Shown: piece after piece, positions 17,635 to 26,598 of the stretch | How positions within the stretch are numbered: position 1 is the stretch's first letter | Layout: every line of letters begins with the position of its first letter | Source of the DNA: Rheinheimera riviphila | Lineage (GTDB): Bacteria > Pseudomonadota > Gammaproteobacteria > Enterobacterales > Alteromonadaceae | Assembly (NCBI RefSeq): GCF_004005945.1 | Contig: NZ_SACS01000002.1 | Location: 124,001 to 188,000, forward strand | Direction: 5' to 3' | DNA length: 64,000 nucleotides | Notes under the pieces: model-generated | What the model saw: only the letters and a program-made list of their open reading frames with translations | The model's database searches: none | Told to the model about the DNA's origin: nothing | Translations under genes and position numbers: made by a program

Positions 17635-18914
17635 CAGGGGCGGACAAACCTAAAATGGGTATGGCCAGCCGGGATCTGAACTTCAACCGGCACCGGTAGC
17701 TGCAATGCAGTTTGCGACGGATCCGTCGCCGTATCCGCTGTATTTGTTGCCTCAGAGCTAACTGTTGTTTCAGAGCCAACTGTTGTTTCAGAGCTAAGTG
17801 CAGCTTCAAGGGCTTGCTCAGCAGCGCTCAGCGCAGGCTCAGCCAGCTGGCCATCAGCGGCGGTCGTTTCTGCTGCTATCGTTTGCGGCGTTGTTAAATC
17901 TGTAACAATCACCGGTTGCAATTTCTTTTCAAGCGCCAACGCCTGATAAAAATCCACTTCGCTTGCGGCAAAGGTTAACCGAATGGTGGCGGTGCCGGGC
18001 TTAAACTCAACCAGCTGTTGCTGGCGTACTGTCAGCATCGAGCTAAAAACTTTCTGGACCTCAACTAAATCGGTTAAACCTGCGATCCCATCCAACGTCA
18101 ACTGCACCGAACCATCGGCCACAGCACTTGCCTGAACGTTCACTGCATATTTAGCTGCTTGTGCTGCGGCCAATTGTTGGCTGAATTGTAATAACAAGGC
18201 GCTCGCATCGGCACCACTGAATTCCTGCTGTTGTAATGCAGCGTCGACCATCGTCTGGATCGTTAACCGGTATTGCAACTGACCGGTCATGTCCACTTGT
18301 TGCTCCAGCAAGAGATTAAACACCTGTGTCGCCTGATAACGTGGTGATGCCTGAGTTAATCCCGTCCAATCTCCAGACCATAAAGCCGTGGCATTCACCA
18401 ACGCCAGCTCCGCTTCGTCATATTTTGGATACAGATAACTCAGGCCATACCTTTTCGCCTGCGCCGCCAGCGCATTTCGCAGTGGATGCTCGGCCAGCAA
18501 AACCAGCTGAGGTTGGTCTAAGGTTTTTTCGGTCAGCCAAATCAATACATCCGGACGGCGACTGCCCCAAATCGGGATCTGCAGTTGCTGCAACATGCTG
18601 CTAATTTTTTGCTGATCCAGACTGACTTGCAGCAGATTACGGCCATCACGCTGCACCATCTGGTACTGTTTGATGTAATCGCTACTGCTGCGAATGGCTG
18701 TTTTCACCGCCTGGTGGGTCAGAATTTGCTCCGAGCCAGTTAACTTCACCAGCACCGCTGATACCGCAGCTTGTTGCCACTGGCTCTGGCTTTGATTGGC
18801 ATCCACTTCGGCCTGAAACAGATCGGTTAATTCTGCGCTGAAACTGTAACAAGACAGACTCAGTAAAAAACTAAAGCTCAGTGTTTTGCAAAGTAACGAC
18901 CACAATCGGCGCAT
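17634..18914 (-). CDS. DUF2066 periplasmic protein
   Basis: The 426-residue protein has an N-terminal signal peptide (LWSLLCKTLSFSFLLSLSCYSFSA) and the DUF2066 body (AVSAVLVKLTGSEQILTHQAVKTAI, RDGRNLLQVSLDQQKISSMLQQLQIPIWGSRRPDVLIWL, QATQVFNLLLEQQVDMTGQLQYRL). DUF2066 proteins are found upstream of hda in many Alteromonadales and vibrios; their function is unknown. The last ~80 residues are Ala/Ser/Thr/Glu-rich low complexity (SSETTVGSETTVSSEAT repeats), which I read as a flexible tail. AAGGGA lies 8 bases before ATG 18914. Confidence 0.85.
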   Translation of the reverse strand: MRRLWSLLCKTLSFSFLLSLSCYSFSAELTDLFQAEVDANQSQSQWQQAAVSAVLVKLTGSEQILTHQAVKTAIRSSSDYIKQYQMVQRDGRNLLQVSLDQQKISSMLQQLQIPIWGSRRPDVLIWLTEKTLDQPQLVLLAEHPLRNALAAQAKRYGLSYLYPKYDEAELALVNATALWSGDWTGLTQASPRYQATQVFNLLLEQQVDMTGQLQYRLTIQTMVDAALQQQEFSGADASALLLQFSQQLAAAQAAKYAVNVQASAVADGSVQLTLDGIAGLTDLVEVQKVFSSMLTVRQQQLVEFKPGTATIRLTFAASEVDFYQALALEKKLQPVIVTDLTTPQTIAAETTAADGQLAEPALSAAEQALEAALSSETTVGSETTVSSEATNTADTATDPSQTALQLPVPVEVQIPAGHTHFRFVRP

Positions 18915-19252
18915 CGACAGTTTCCCTTAGCAAGCCAGAGTGGATAACAAAGAAGTTCCCAGACTGAGCAATTTAATACAAATGGCCACGACTATCATCA
19001 ACCGGGTTGAAGGTTAGTGCCAGCCGCAGCAAGAAGTTATTTTACCTGATCAGAACAACAAAATGACCAGAATAATCCGTACTCTGGCAATTTTGCCGGA
19101 TAGTCACTTTTTGGATCAGCGGGTACCTGATGTTCAGACAACGTGGTGCGCAGTCACAAAAATCCAGCTTCATCCAAAAAACAAGGCGCAACTCATTGAA
19201 GAATTGCGCCTTTGTAATGAACTCTGAAGTGATTCAACCGGGAAAAACCGGC
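18915..19252. other. 338-bp intergenic region between bamC and DUF2066
   Basis: It holds the bamC terminator (19176-19215) and, on the minus strand, the upstream region of the DUF2066-hda unit with an AT-rich TGATCAGGTAAAATAAC stretch near 19040-19057 that could contain a -10 box. I see no gene, RNA or repeat in the rest. The purM/purN genes that often lie divergently here in relatives are not present. Confidence 0.5.
19176..19215 (-). terminator. Terminator after bamC
   Basis: On the minus strand AAGGCGCAA ... TTGCGCCTT forms a 9-bp stem with a loop of about 12 bases, followed by GTTTTTT. Confidence 0.85.
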
Positions 19253-20314
19253 TTACAGCTCCAGTTTAGCCTGACGGATCGCCGCCACAAAGACGTCGTA
19301 AATTGCATAAACAGTTGCCTGATCCAGCGCTTTGCCGTCTTTATCACGCCATTTAATGGCAGTGCCTTTGTCAGTTTTGCTCAGATGTAACTGATATTCG
19401 CCTTCAGCAATCGGCAGTACCGGTTGCTCTTCGCCACCCCAGATTGAACCCCAGAAACCAGCATCCGGTTTGGTGAAGTTGACGTAATAAACATAATCGG
19501 TACGGTTTAAGTCAGTCACCGTCAACGAAACCTGCTCGAACAACAATTCCAGCTGATTCCAGGTCACATCGATGGATTGCGTAGTTAACAACACGGCTTC
19601 ATCTTTTTCATTGACGGCGCGGGTTAACAATACATCGGGCAGACTGGCTTTGGCCGCTCTGATTTTTTCCATCTCGACGGTCGCCAGATGATCAATCATC
19701 CGATTTAAAAAATGTACTTCTTCACGGCGCTGCGCAATCGCAGTAATCGGCTGTTCGGCTTGTGAATACTGATGTTGCAACATGGCAACCCGCAGTGCGG
19801 CAGTACGGCCATGAATTTTTGGTTCCAGTAACACCTGAAACTTACTCTGCTGCGTCAGTTCCTGCGATTCCCACAACCACCAACCCGTTTCTTCAAACTG
19901 ACTGATCCAGTCGGTCTGCCAGTTGCTCTCACCAGCCGCGGTAACGACAATATTGTTCTGGGTGAAAAATTCATTCAAATTAGTGGTCAGGTACGGCATT
20001 AAATCGCCGGTGAACTCATTACGCTCAAAAAACACCCGCACTTCTTTGTCATCTTCTTCTACCCGGGCATTGGTTGAAACCGCCAGCACCTGCATCGGCG
20101 CTTTTAATTCAACCGCATCACCACGGGCACCCGCAGCAACGGCTGCCGGAATATCAAATTGACCAGGCTTTCTCGGCGCAATGAGCCCTTTTGGGATCGT
20201 CAGTTCGTTGATTTTTTTAATTTCTGTTGCGGTTGTTGGCTCTGGAGTTGTCCACAAAGAACAACCAGATAACAACAAAGTGGCCAATACTGAGCCGGAA
20301 ATCCAATAATGCAC
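19253..20314 (-). CDS. bamC: Outer membrane assembly lipoprotein BamC
   Basis: The 353-residue protein starts with a lipoprotein signal (MHYWISGSVLATLLLSGC, lipobox LLSGC, Cys18) and an unstructured segment (NELTIPKGLIAPRKPGQFDIP) that in E. coli BamC winds over BamD. Two helix-grip domains follow (VFFERNEFTGDLMPYLTTNLNEFF..., then ILLTTQSIDVTWNQLELLFEQ...TDYVYYVNF). It is a subunit of the BAM beta-barrel insertion complex at the outer membrane. It lies 10 bases after dapA, the usual dapA-bamC pair. Confidence 0.93.
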   Translation of the reverse strand: MHYWISGSVLATLLLSGCSLWTTPEPTTATEIKKINELTIPKGLIAPRKPGQFDIPAAVAAGARGDAVELKAPMQVLAVSTNARVEEDDKEVRVFFERNEFTGDLMPYLTTNLNEFFTQNNIVVTAAGESNWQTDWISQFEETGWWLWESQELTQQSKFQVLLEPKIHGRTAALRVAMLQHQYSQAEQPITAIAQRREEVHFLNRMIDHLATVEMEKIRAAKASLPDVLLTRAVNEKDEAVLLTTQSIDVTWNQLELLFEQVSLTVTDLNRTDYVYYVNFTKPDAGFWGSIWGGEEQPVLPIAEGEYQLHLSKTDKGTAIKWRDKDGKALDQATVYAIYDVFVAAIRQAKLEL

Positions 20315-20324
20315 CTAAAAACTC

Positions 20325-21206
20325 CTAAAGATTAATTTTGGCTTGTTGCAGCGCTTGTTCGATTACAACCTGATGGATTGGTTCCAGCCGGGTTAAAGGT
20401 AAACGGGCAAAATCTGACTGAATAAATCCCATCCGGCGTAATGCCCACTTGGTTGGAATTGGATTGCTTTCAATAAATAAGTCACGATGCAGCGCTTGTA
20501 ACTGACTGTCAACGGTCACGGCGACCTCGCGGTTGCCGGCTAAAGCCGCCTGAATCATCGCAGTCATGCCTTGTGGGGCCACATTGGTTGTCACCGAAAT
20601 AACACCGTGCCCACCTTTTAACACAAATTCTGCAGCAGTGGCATCATCACCGCTGAGTAAACTAAAACCTTTTTCACAGCACTGCTGTAGTTCAGCAAGT
20701 CGGGTCATTGAACCCGTGGCTTCTTTAATGCCAACGATGTTGTTGACGGCACTGAGTTCACCAACAGTCGCGGCCAGCAAATCAACGCCGGTGCGGCCAG
20801 GCACGTTATACAGTAAGACCGGTTTGGCAGCAGCGGCAGCGACCGCTTTAAAATGCGCAATCATGCCTTTTTGCGTTGGCTTGTTGTAATAAGGCGTGAC
20901 CGTTAAAAAACCGTCGATGGCAAATTGGTTGAGTTGCAGGGTTTTTTCAACGGCTTCAGCGGTTGAATTGGAACCGTTACCGGCGAGCACCTGACAGCGC
21001 CCGGCCACTTGTTCAATCACCGCGGCCAACACTTCCAGCTGTTCCGAAAATGGAATGGTTGCTGCTTCACCAGTCGTACCCATAATGATCAGGCCGTCAG
21101 TGCCATGCGCTATCTGATACTCCACTAATTGCTTTAAACCGGCATAGTCCACCAGACCACTGTCGGTCATTGGGGTAATCAGGGCAACATAACTTCCTCT
21201 GAACAT
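20325..21206 (-). CDS. dapA: 4-hydroxy-tetrahydrodipicolinate synthase
   Basis: The protein condenses pyruvate with aspartate semialdehyde in lysine and diaminopimelate synthesis. Family motifs are present: MFRGSYVALITPM, GTDGLIIMGTTGEAATI (the Thr-Thr of the active site), GFLTVTPYYNKPTQKGM (Tyr), LLYNVPGRTGVDL, and the Schiff-base lysine in NNIVGIKEATGS. I place the start at ATG 21206 (293 residues, the E. coli length being 292); a longer frame to 21296 adds 30 residues foreign to the family. It is divergent from gcvR and leads the dapA-bamC unit. Confidence 0.96.
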   Translation of the reverse strand: MFRGSYVALITPMTDSGLVDYAGLKQLVEYQIAHGTDGLIIMGTTGEAATIPFSEQLEVLAAVIEQVAGRCQVLAGNGSNSTAEAVEKTLQLNQFAIDGFLTVTPYYNKPTQKGMIAHFKAVAAAAAKPVLLYNVPGRTGVDLLAATVGELSAVNNIVGIKEATGSMTRLAELQQCCEKGFSLLSGDDATAAEFVLKGGHGVISVTTNVAPQGMTAMIQAALAGNREVAVTVDSQLQALHRDLFIESNPIPTKWALRRMGFIQSDFARLPLTRLEPIHQVVIEQALQQAKINL

Positions 21207-21356
21207 AACAACTGCTCCGTAATTTTCAGGCTGCCTATGGTAATGACGCGGCCTGACAAACACAAGCAACAGCGACAGCAGCTGATGAATTTTCAACGAA
21301 CTATGGTAAACTCGGCGGCCTTTTTACAGCATTTTGGCATAAGGTTGTTCCCAAAG

Positions 21357-21878
21357 ATGGCTCAACAATTGGTGGTTACGGCAATTGGTACCGATCGCAC
21401 CGGTATCGTCAGTCAGCTGGCGCGTCTGGTCAGTGATTGCAACTGCAACATTGTTGATAGCCGCATGGCGATTTTTGGCAACGAATTTACCTTTATTATG
21501 TTGTTATCCGGCGATGCCGCCGCCATCAGCAAAATTGAATATTTATTGCCAAGTTCGGGTCTGGCGCTTGATCTGCTGACGATGACCAAACGTACCTCTG
21601 CCCACAAACCACAGCCGTTATCTAAACCTTATCAGCTGTCTTATACCGGCCCTGACAAAGTTGGCACTTTGGGGGCGATGTCCAGTTTGCTGGCGGATCA
21701 TCAGGTGTATATTGGATCCTTGCGCTCAGAAACGGTAGTGAAAGATGGTATGCCATTGACCAATACCGTGATGACGGTGCAGTTGCCAGCCCAGGTTCAG
21801 CCACAACAGCTGCAGGCGCTGATTGACCGGCAGCTGGCTGACATGGCGCTGACCGGTAGCTTTGAACCCCAAGGTTAA
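21357..21878 (+). CDS. gcvR: Glycine cleavage system transcriptional repressor-type ACT protein
   Basis: Starting at ATG 21357 the product is 173 residues with two ACT domains: MAQQLVVTAIGTDRTGIVSQLARLVSDCNCNIVDSRMAIFGNEFTFIMLLSG and PYQLSYTGPDKVGTLGAMSSLLADHQVYIGSLRSETVV. This matches GcvR, which in E. coli binds GcvA and prevents activation of the glycine cleavage operon when glycine is low. Divergence from dapA and position before bcp are the typical order. No gcv genes are in the window, so regulatory targets cannot be seen. A longer frame back to 21237 is not supported. Confidence 0.9.
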   Translation: MAQQLVVTAIGTDRTGIVSQLARLVSDCNCNIVDSRMAIFGNEFTFIMLLSGDAAAISKIEYLLPSSGLALDLLTMTKRTSAHKPQPLSKPYQLSYTGPDKVGTLGAMSSLLADHQVYIGSLRSETVVKDGMPLTNTVMTVQLPAQVQPQQLQALIDRQLADMALTGSFEPQG

Positions 21879-21981
21879 TGAACAACAGCGGTGTTTGAAG
21901 CCGCTGAACAAATTGTGAGTGAGTATTTAAACCGTCTTCAATATCATCCCGCTGGACCATCCAGCCACCCAAGGAGCTACC

Positions 21982-22446
21982 ATGCACATGTTAACTGCAG
22001 GCGATACCGCCCCAAATTTTTCGCTGCTCAATCAAGACAATCAAACGGTAGTGCTCAGCGAATTGCTGAAAACCCAACAAGTGCTGGTGTATTTTTACCC
22101 AAAAGCCATGACCCCCGGCTGCACGGTGCAAGCCTGTGCCTTGCGTGATAGTCAGGCTGAACTCGCAGAAAAAGGCGTCACCGTGGTTGGCATCAGCACC
22201 GATCCGGTGAAAAGTCTGAACAAATTTGCGCTGCGCGATCAGCTGAATTTCACCTTATTGTCTGATCCAGAGCATCAAATTGCTGCGGCTTTTGGCGTCT
22301 GGGGCGAGAAAAAATTTATGGGTAAAGTGTATGATGGCATCCATCGCACCAGCTTTTTAATTGGCAGTGATGGCTTGATTAAGCAGGTTTATCAGGACTT
22401 TAAAACCAGCAACCACCATCAAGTCGTGCTAAAGTCACTGCCATAA
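21982..22446 (+). CDS. bcp: Thioredoxin-dependent peroxiredoxin Bcp/PrxQ
   Basis: The 154-residue protein is an atypical 2-Cys peroxiredoxin: YFYPKAMTPGCTVQACALRD carries the peroxidatic Cys47 and resolving Cys52 five residues later, as in E. coli Bcp (45/50). GVWGEKKFMGKVYDGIHRTSFLIG is the usual C-terminal block. It reduces H2O2 and organic peroxides using thioredoxin. The ribosome site AAGGAGC lies 6-9 bases before ATG 21982. It follows gcvR in the usual order. Confidence 0.95.
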   Translation: MHMLTAGDTAPNFSLLNQDNQTVVLSELLKTQQVLVYFYPKAMTPGCTVQACALRDSQAELAEKGVTVVGISTDPVKSLNKFALRDQLNFTLLSDPEHQIAAAFGVWGEKKFMGKVYDGIHRTSFLIGSDGLIKQVYQDFKTSNHHQVVLKSLP

Positions 22447-22501
22447 ACCGCCAGCAAGCGACGGTCTGTTTCGACTGGCGGCATCATCAGGAGCGTCGAC
22501 C

Positions 22502-23119
22502 ATGAAATTATATTATGCGCCAGCGGCTTGTTCCCTGGCTTCTCACATCGCCTTGCTTGAGGCTGGTCTGAAATTTACCGCGTTAAAAGTTGATTTACGC
22601 CGCAAAACCCTGGCCGATGGCAGTGATTACCGGCTGGTTAATGCGCAGGGTTATGTGCCCGCCCTGCAACTGAAAAATGGCGAAGTACTGACCGAAGGCC
22701 CCGCTATTTTGCAATATATTGCCGATCAGGCACCGGCCAGTAATCTGGCGCCAGCCAATGGCAGTTTTGCCCGCTATAAACTACAAAGCTGGCTGAATTT
22801 TATCGCGACTGAGCTGCATAAAAACTTTACCCCGTTATTTGATCCCACTGCCGCTGAAGCCACCAAAAGTGCCGCACAGCAAAAATTAGTGCAGCGTTTA
22901 ACCCAGCTTGATCAGCAGCTCGCCGCATTGCAGTATCTGGTCGGCGACTATTTCACCATCGCCGATGCCTATCTGTTTACTGTGGCTGGCTGGGCCAAAT
23001 TGGTGAAATTTGACCTGACCCCTTATCCGAATTTATTAAGTTATGTCGCGCGCTGCAATCAACGTCCTGCGGTGCAAGCCGCCCTGGCCGCTGAAGGCCT
23101 GTTACCTAAAGGAGCCTAA
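22502..23119 (+). CDS. gst: Beta-class glutathione S-transferase
   Basis: The 205-residue protein has an N-terminal thioredoxin-like domain (MKLYYAPAACSLASHIALLEAGLKF, with Cys10 typical of beta-class GSTs; NAQGYVPALQLKNGEVLTEGPAILQYIADQ for glutathione binding) and a helical C-terminal domain (YLVGDYFTIADAYLFTVAGWA). It likely conjugates or exchanges glutathione with electrophiles or acts in peroxide defence; substrate unknown. It ends 4 bases before the dehydrogenase gene, whose ribosome site overlaps its last codons, suggesting co-transcription. Confidence 0.92.
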   Translation: MKLYYAPAACSLASHIALLEAGLKFTALKVDLRRKTLADGSDYRLVNAQGYVPALQLKNGEVLTEGPAILQYIADQAPASNLAPANGSFARYKLQSWLNFIATELHKNFTPLFDPTAAEATKSAAQQKLVQRLTQLDQQLAALQYLVGDYFTIADAYLFTVAGWAKLVKFDLTPYPNLLSYVARCNQRPAVQAALAAEGLLPKGA

Positions 23120-23123
23120 CCTG

Positions 23124-24248
23124 ATGACCCGATTTTTGTTATCACCAATGCTGATCGCCCTGGCATTGCCATTTGCTGTCGCTGCTGAACCAGCATTATT
23201 ACAAACTGAAAAACACGCCCTGAACATTGAAACCGTCGCCAGAGGTTTGTCACATCCATGGGGACTGGCATTTTTACCGGATGGCCGGTTGTTGGTGACC
23301 GAACGGGATGGTCAGTTGCGGTATGTCACTGCGGGTAAATTAAGCGCGCCGATCAGCGGTCTGCCGCCGATTGCGGTGGGTGGTCAGGGCGGTTTACTTG
23401 ACGTGCTGCTCGATAAAGATTTTGCTACTAACCAGAAGATTTATCTGAGCTATGCCGAGCCAGGTGCCGACAAAGCCAGCGCTGACACCAATAGCACCGC
23501 CGTATTGCAGGCGACACTTGCCGGCGACAGCATAAAAGACACCAAAGTACTGTTTAGCCAGCAGCCCAAAATTAACAGCAAATACCACTTTGGTGGCCGG
23601 TTGGTGCAACAGGCTGACGGTAACTTATTTGTGACTTTAGGCGATCGCGGTAGCCGGCGTGAAGACGTGCAGCCGTTATCAACGCACATTGGTAAAGTGG
23701 TCCGGATCACCAATACCGGCGCAGCAGCGGCCGGCAATCCTTTTGCCGCCAAAGCCGACGCCAAGCCTGAGTTATGGTCGTTTGGCCATCGCAATATTCA
23801 GGGCGCGACCCTGGATAATAGTGGCCGTCTCTGGACCCATGAACATGGCCCACAAGGCGGTGATGAAATCAATATCACCAAAGCCGGTCTGAACTACGGC
23901 TGGCCACTCATTACCTATGGCGAAGAATACGGTGGTGGTGTGATTGGTAAAACGGCGGCCGCTGGCCTCGAACAACCGCTGCATTATTGGGTGCCTTCGA
24001 TTGCGCCAAGTGGCATGGAATTTTATCAAGGCGCGTTGTTCAGCGGCTGGAAACAGAGTTTATTAGTAGGCTCGCTGAAATTTGGCCAGTTGGTGCGGCT
24101 GGAAATCAAAGACGATAAAGTCAGTCACGAAGAGCGGATCCGGATCGGCAGCCGCATTCGTGATGTCAAAGTGCATCCGGATGGCAGTGTTTATCTACTG
24201 ACCGACGAAGATAACGGCGCGATTTTACGCATCACCCCGATGAAATAA
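23124..24248 (+). CDS. Soluble PQQ-dependent aldose sugar dehydrogenase (YliI/Asd-like)
   Basis: The start at ATG 23124 is set by AGGAG 9 bases upstream; the 374-residue product has a signal peptide (MTRFLLSPMLIALALPFAVAAEP) and is periplasmic. It follows E. coli YliI (371 residues) in order: HPWGLAFLPDGRLLVTERDGQLR, GGQGGLLDVLLDKDF, YHFGGRLV, ELWSFGHRNIQGATLD, EHGPQGGDEINITKAGLNYGWPL and the end RIRDVKVHPDGSVYLLTDE. YliI oxidises aldoses with pyrroloquinoline quinone bound in a six-bladed propeller. No PQQ synthesis genes are in the window; the next gene is a receptor that resembles the PQQ importer PqqU. Confidence 0.9.
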   Translation: MTRFLLSPMLIALALPFAVAAEPALLQTEKHALNIETVARGLSHPWGLAFLPDGRLLVTERDGQLRYVTAGKLSAPISGLPPIAVGGQGGLLDVLLDKDFATNQKIYLSYAEPGADKASADTNSTAVLQATLAGDSIKDTKVLFSQQPKINSKYHFGGRLVQQADGNLFVTLGDRGSRREDVQPLSTHIGKVVRITNTGAAAAGNPFAAKADAKPELWSFGHRNIQGATLDNSGRLWTHEHGPQGGDEINITKAGLNYGWPLITYGEEYGGGVIGKTAAAGLEQPLHYWVPSIAPSGMEFYQGALFSGWKQSLLVGSLKFGQLVRLEIKDDKVSHEERIRIGSRIRDVKVHPDGSVYLLTDEDNGAILRITPMK

Positions 24249-24257
24249 CCTTGGATC

Positions 24258-24278
24258 AGCCGGCGTCACTGCCGGCTG
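24258..24278 (+). other. Hairpin between the dehydrogenase and the TonB receptor
   Basis: CAGCCGGC and GCCGGCTG form a perfect 8-bp stem with a 6-base loop, 9 bases before the receptor start. No T run follows, so it is not a canonical terminator; it may modulate translation of the receptor or processing of the transcript. Confidence 0.6.
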
Positions 24279-24287
24279 AGTACTGTC

Positions 24288-26378
24288 ATGTCTGCTAAGT
24301 TTTCCTTCGTTTTTAAATCACTGCTGAGTGTCACTGCGGCTGTTGCCTGTAGCCCTGTTTTTGCAGCTGGCTCAGACGCCGCAGCTGCCTCCGAACATGC
24401 TGCGAATATAGCTAAGAGCAAAGCTGAGATTGGCAATGCCGTTGAGACTAATATCGAGCGACTGGTCGTGACGGCCACCCAACAGCCTAAGCCATGGCTC
24501 AGTAGCAGCGCCGCCATTAACAGCCGCGATTTAACCGACGAAGCCCCGGCGCTGGATATCGCGTCTTTACTCCAGGGATTACCTGGCGTGCAGGCCGACC
24601 AACGCGCCAATTTTGCCCAGGATAGCCGGATCAGCCTGCGTGGTTTTGGCAGTCGCAGTAGTTTTGGCGTGCGTGGCATTGAAGTGTTACTGGATGGCCA
24701 GCCCTGGTCGACGGCCGATGGTCAAAGCCAGCCTGGCAGCATGCTGCTGGATCAACTGGGTTCGGTTGAAGTGTTGCGTGGCCCGTTTGCTGCATTGTAT
24801 GGCAACTCCGCCGGCGGTGTGTTGGCGTTGCGAAGTAAACCGATAGCGCCGCCGTCGGTCAGCCTGACGCAGGTTTCAGGCAATCAGCTGCAACAACAGC
24901 AACTGCAAGCCAGCAGCGGTCAGACTGAACTTTCACTAAAGCAGCTCAAACATGACGGTTTCCGGCCTCACAACAGCGCAGAAAAACGTCAGGCCAGCCT
25001 GCGGCAAACGCACCTGTTCGCCGATTATCTGCAACTGAATTGGCGTTATGATTGGTCGGACGATCCACTGCTGCAAGACCCACTCGGGCTGACTTTTGCC
25101 GAATGGCAGCAAAACCCCAGCCAAACTGCGGCAGTCGCCACGCTGTTCAACAGCCAGAAAAATAGTGCACAGCGCCAACTGAGCATGCAGCTCGAGCCGT
25201 TGTCAGGCGACTGGCAACTCGGCGTCTGGCACGGGCAACGTGATATTCAGCAACTCCTGGCGTTTAGTGGTGATGCCATCAGTTCAGCCGGCGGTGTCGT
25301 CAATCTGAACCGACATTTTTTTGGCCTCAAAGGTCAGCGCCAATTTGAACTTGGCCGCTGGTGGCTGCAATATTCAGCGCAGTTTGAACAACATACCGAT
25401 CAGCGTCAGGGTTATGTCAATCAACGGGGCAGTATTGGTGATTTGCGCCGCGATGAAAGTGGTCAGGTGCAAAGCAGCGAGCTTGGTGTTCGCAGTGAAT
25501 ATTTATCGGCTGATCGGTGGCGATTCAGTGCCGGGGTAAGATTGAGTCAGCTGAAGTTTGCCGTGACTGACTATTTTATCCGGCCGGGTAATCCGGACGA
25601 TAGCGGCGAGAAATCCGATCAACATCCGTCATTCGCGCTTGGCGTCAGCTATCCGCTATTACCGGATTTGAGTTGGAGCCTGAATATGGGTCAGGGTTTT
25701 GAAACGCCAACGCTGACCGAAATGGCTTATCAAAGTAACGGTGGTGGCTTAAATCTGGCACTAAAAGCAGCGCGCAATCAGCAAATTGAAACCGGTGTTA
25801 AATATCAGACCGAAGCGACTCTAGCATCTTTGGATTTGTTTTATATCAAGAGCCGTGACGAACTGGTGGTGGATCAGTCCGTTGGCGGACGTACCAGCTA
25901 TCGTAATGCGGCTAGCAGCAGCCGCCACGGTCTGGAACTTTTCTGGCAACAACAGTGGTCCGCACACTGGCAACATCGATTCAGCAGCACCCTACTCGAT
26001 AGCAGTTTTGAAGTGCCAAACAATACCCACCGCTTGCTGCCTGGTGTCGCGCGGGTGCAACATGACTGGCTGCTGGAATATCGGCCATGGCAGGACGACC
26101 GCTGGTTACTACGTACGCAACTGAACTATCGTGGCAAACTCTGGGTCGATGATGCCAATAGTTTAAGTGCGCCTGCGGTGACTTTGCTGCAACTGGACAG
26201 CCGCTGGCAATTTGACTTGCAACACAGCCAGTGGCAATTTTGGTTAGGTCTGGAAAACGCGCTGGATAAAACCTATGCCGGCGCCGTGGTGGTGAATCAG
26301 GCCAATGGCCGTAGTTTTGAACCCGGCATACCGCGGCAATGGGTGGCTGGTATGCAACTGACTATCACACTGGATTAA
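24288..26378 (+). CDS. TonB-dependent outer membrane receptor, PqqU/YncD-like
   Basis: The 696-residue protein has a signal peptide (MSAKFSFVFKSLLSVTAAVACSPVFA), a TonB-box-like IERLVVTAT, a plug domain (ALDIASLLQGLPGVQ, ISLRGFGSRSSFGVRGIEVLLDGQPWSTADGQ, VEVLRGPFAALYGNSAGGV) and a 22-strand-type barrel ending VVVNQANGRSFEPGIPRQWVAGMQL. Length and blocks track E. coli YncD (700 residues): RGFGSRS-x-x-GxRGI, GDLRRDE, RPGNPDDSGEK, GRGFETPT-like GQGFETPTLTEM, DELVVDQSVGGRTSYRNA. YncD was shown to import PQQ and renamed PqqU. Directly following a PQQ-dependent dehydrogenase, PQQ uptake is the best inference; an iron chelate is the alternative. Confidence 0.85.
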   Translation: MSAKFSFVFKSLLSVTAAVACSPVFAAGSDAAAASEHAANIAKSKAEIGNAVETNIERLVVTATQQPKPWLSSSAAINSRDLTDEAPALDIASLLQGLPGVQADQRANFAQDSRISLRGFGSRSSFGVRGIEVLLDGQPWSTADGQSQPGSMLLDQLGSVEVLRGPFAALYGNSAGGVLALRSKPIAPPSVSLTQVSGNQLQQQQLQASSGQTELSLKQLKHDGFRPHNSAEKRQASLRQTHLFADYLQLNWRYDWSDDPLLQDPLGLTFAEWQQNPSQTAAVATLFNSQKNSAQRQLSMQLEPLSGDWQLGVWHGQRDIQQLLAFSGDAISSAGGVVNLNRHFFGLKGQRQFELGRWWLQYSAQFEQHTDQRQGYVNQRGSIGDLRRDESGQVQSSELGVRSEYLSADRWRFSAGVRLSQLKFAVTDYFIRPGNPDDSGEKSDQHPSFALGVSYPLLPDLSWSLNMGQGFETPTLTEMAYQSNGGGLNLALKAARNQQIETGVKYQTEATLASLDLFYIKSRDELVVDQSVGGRTSYRNAASSSRHGLELFWQQQWSAHWQHRFSSTLLDSSFEVPNNTHRLLPGVARVQHDWLLEYRPWQDDRWLLRTQLNYRGKLWVDDANSLSAPAVTLLQLDSRWQFDLQHSQWQFWLGLENALDKTYAGAVVVNQANGRSFEPGIPRQWVAGMQLTITLD

Positions 26379-26391
26379 GCACTGGATTAAG
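26368..26391 (+). repeat. 12-bp tandem repeat at the receptor stop codon
   Basis: CACTGGATTAAG occurs twice in direct tandem; the first copy contains the stop codon of the receptor gene. Looser variants (CACTTAGTTGG, CGCTTAGTTGAG) follow, suggesting local slippage. Confidence 0.8.
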
Positions 26392-26530
26392 CACTTAGTT
26401 GGCGCTTAGTTGAGCATTGCACTGAGTACTCAACTTGGGTAGCACAAATCTGAACCTCCAAGATTTAATTAACTGTTTTATATCGGTATTTACTATTTTT
26501 TGGCGGTCCTGAAAATGTTAAGGATAACTT

Positions 26531-26559
26531 TTCTCATCAACAGCGGAATTGGTTATAAT
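26531..26559 (+). promoter_or_regulatory. Sigma-70 promoter candidate for the bepA operon
   Basis: A consensus -10 TATAAT (26554-26559) is preceded 17 bases upstream by TTCTCA (4 of 6 to TTGACA). It sits about 40 bases before the first start codon of the 26.6-30.1 kb operon. Confidence 0.6.
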
Positions 26560-26598
26560 CGGCTAAGAGACCGTGTCGAGTGAAAAGGTAGCAGCGCC

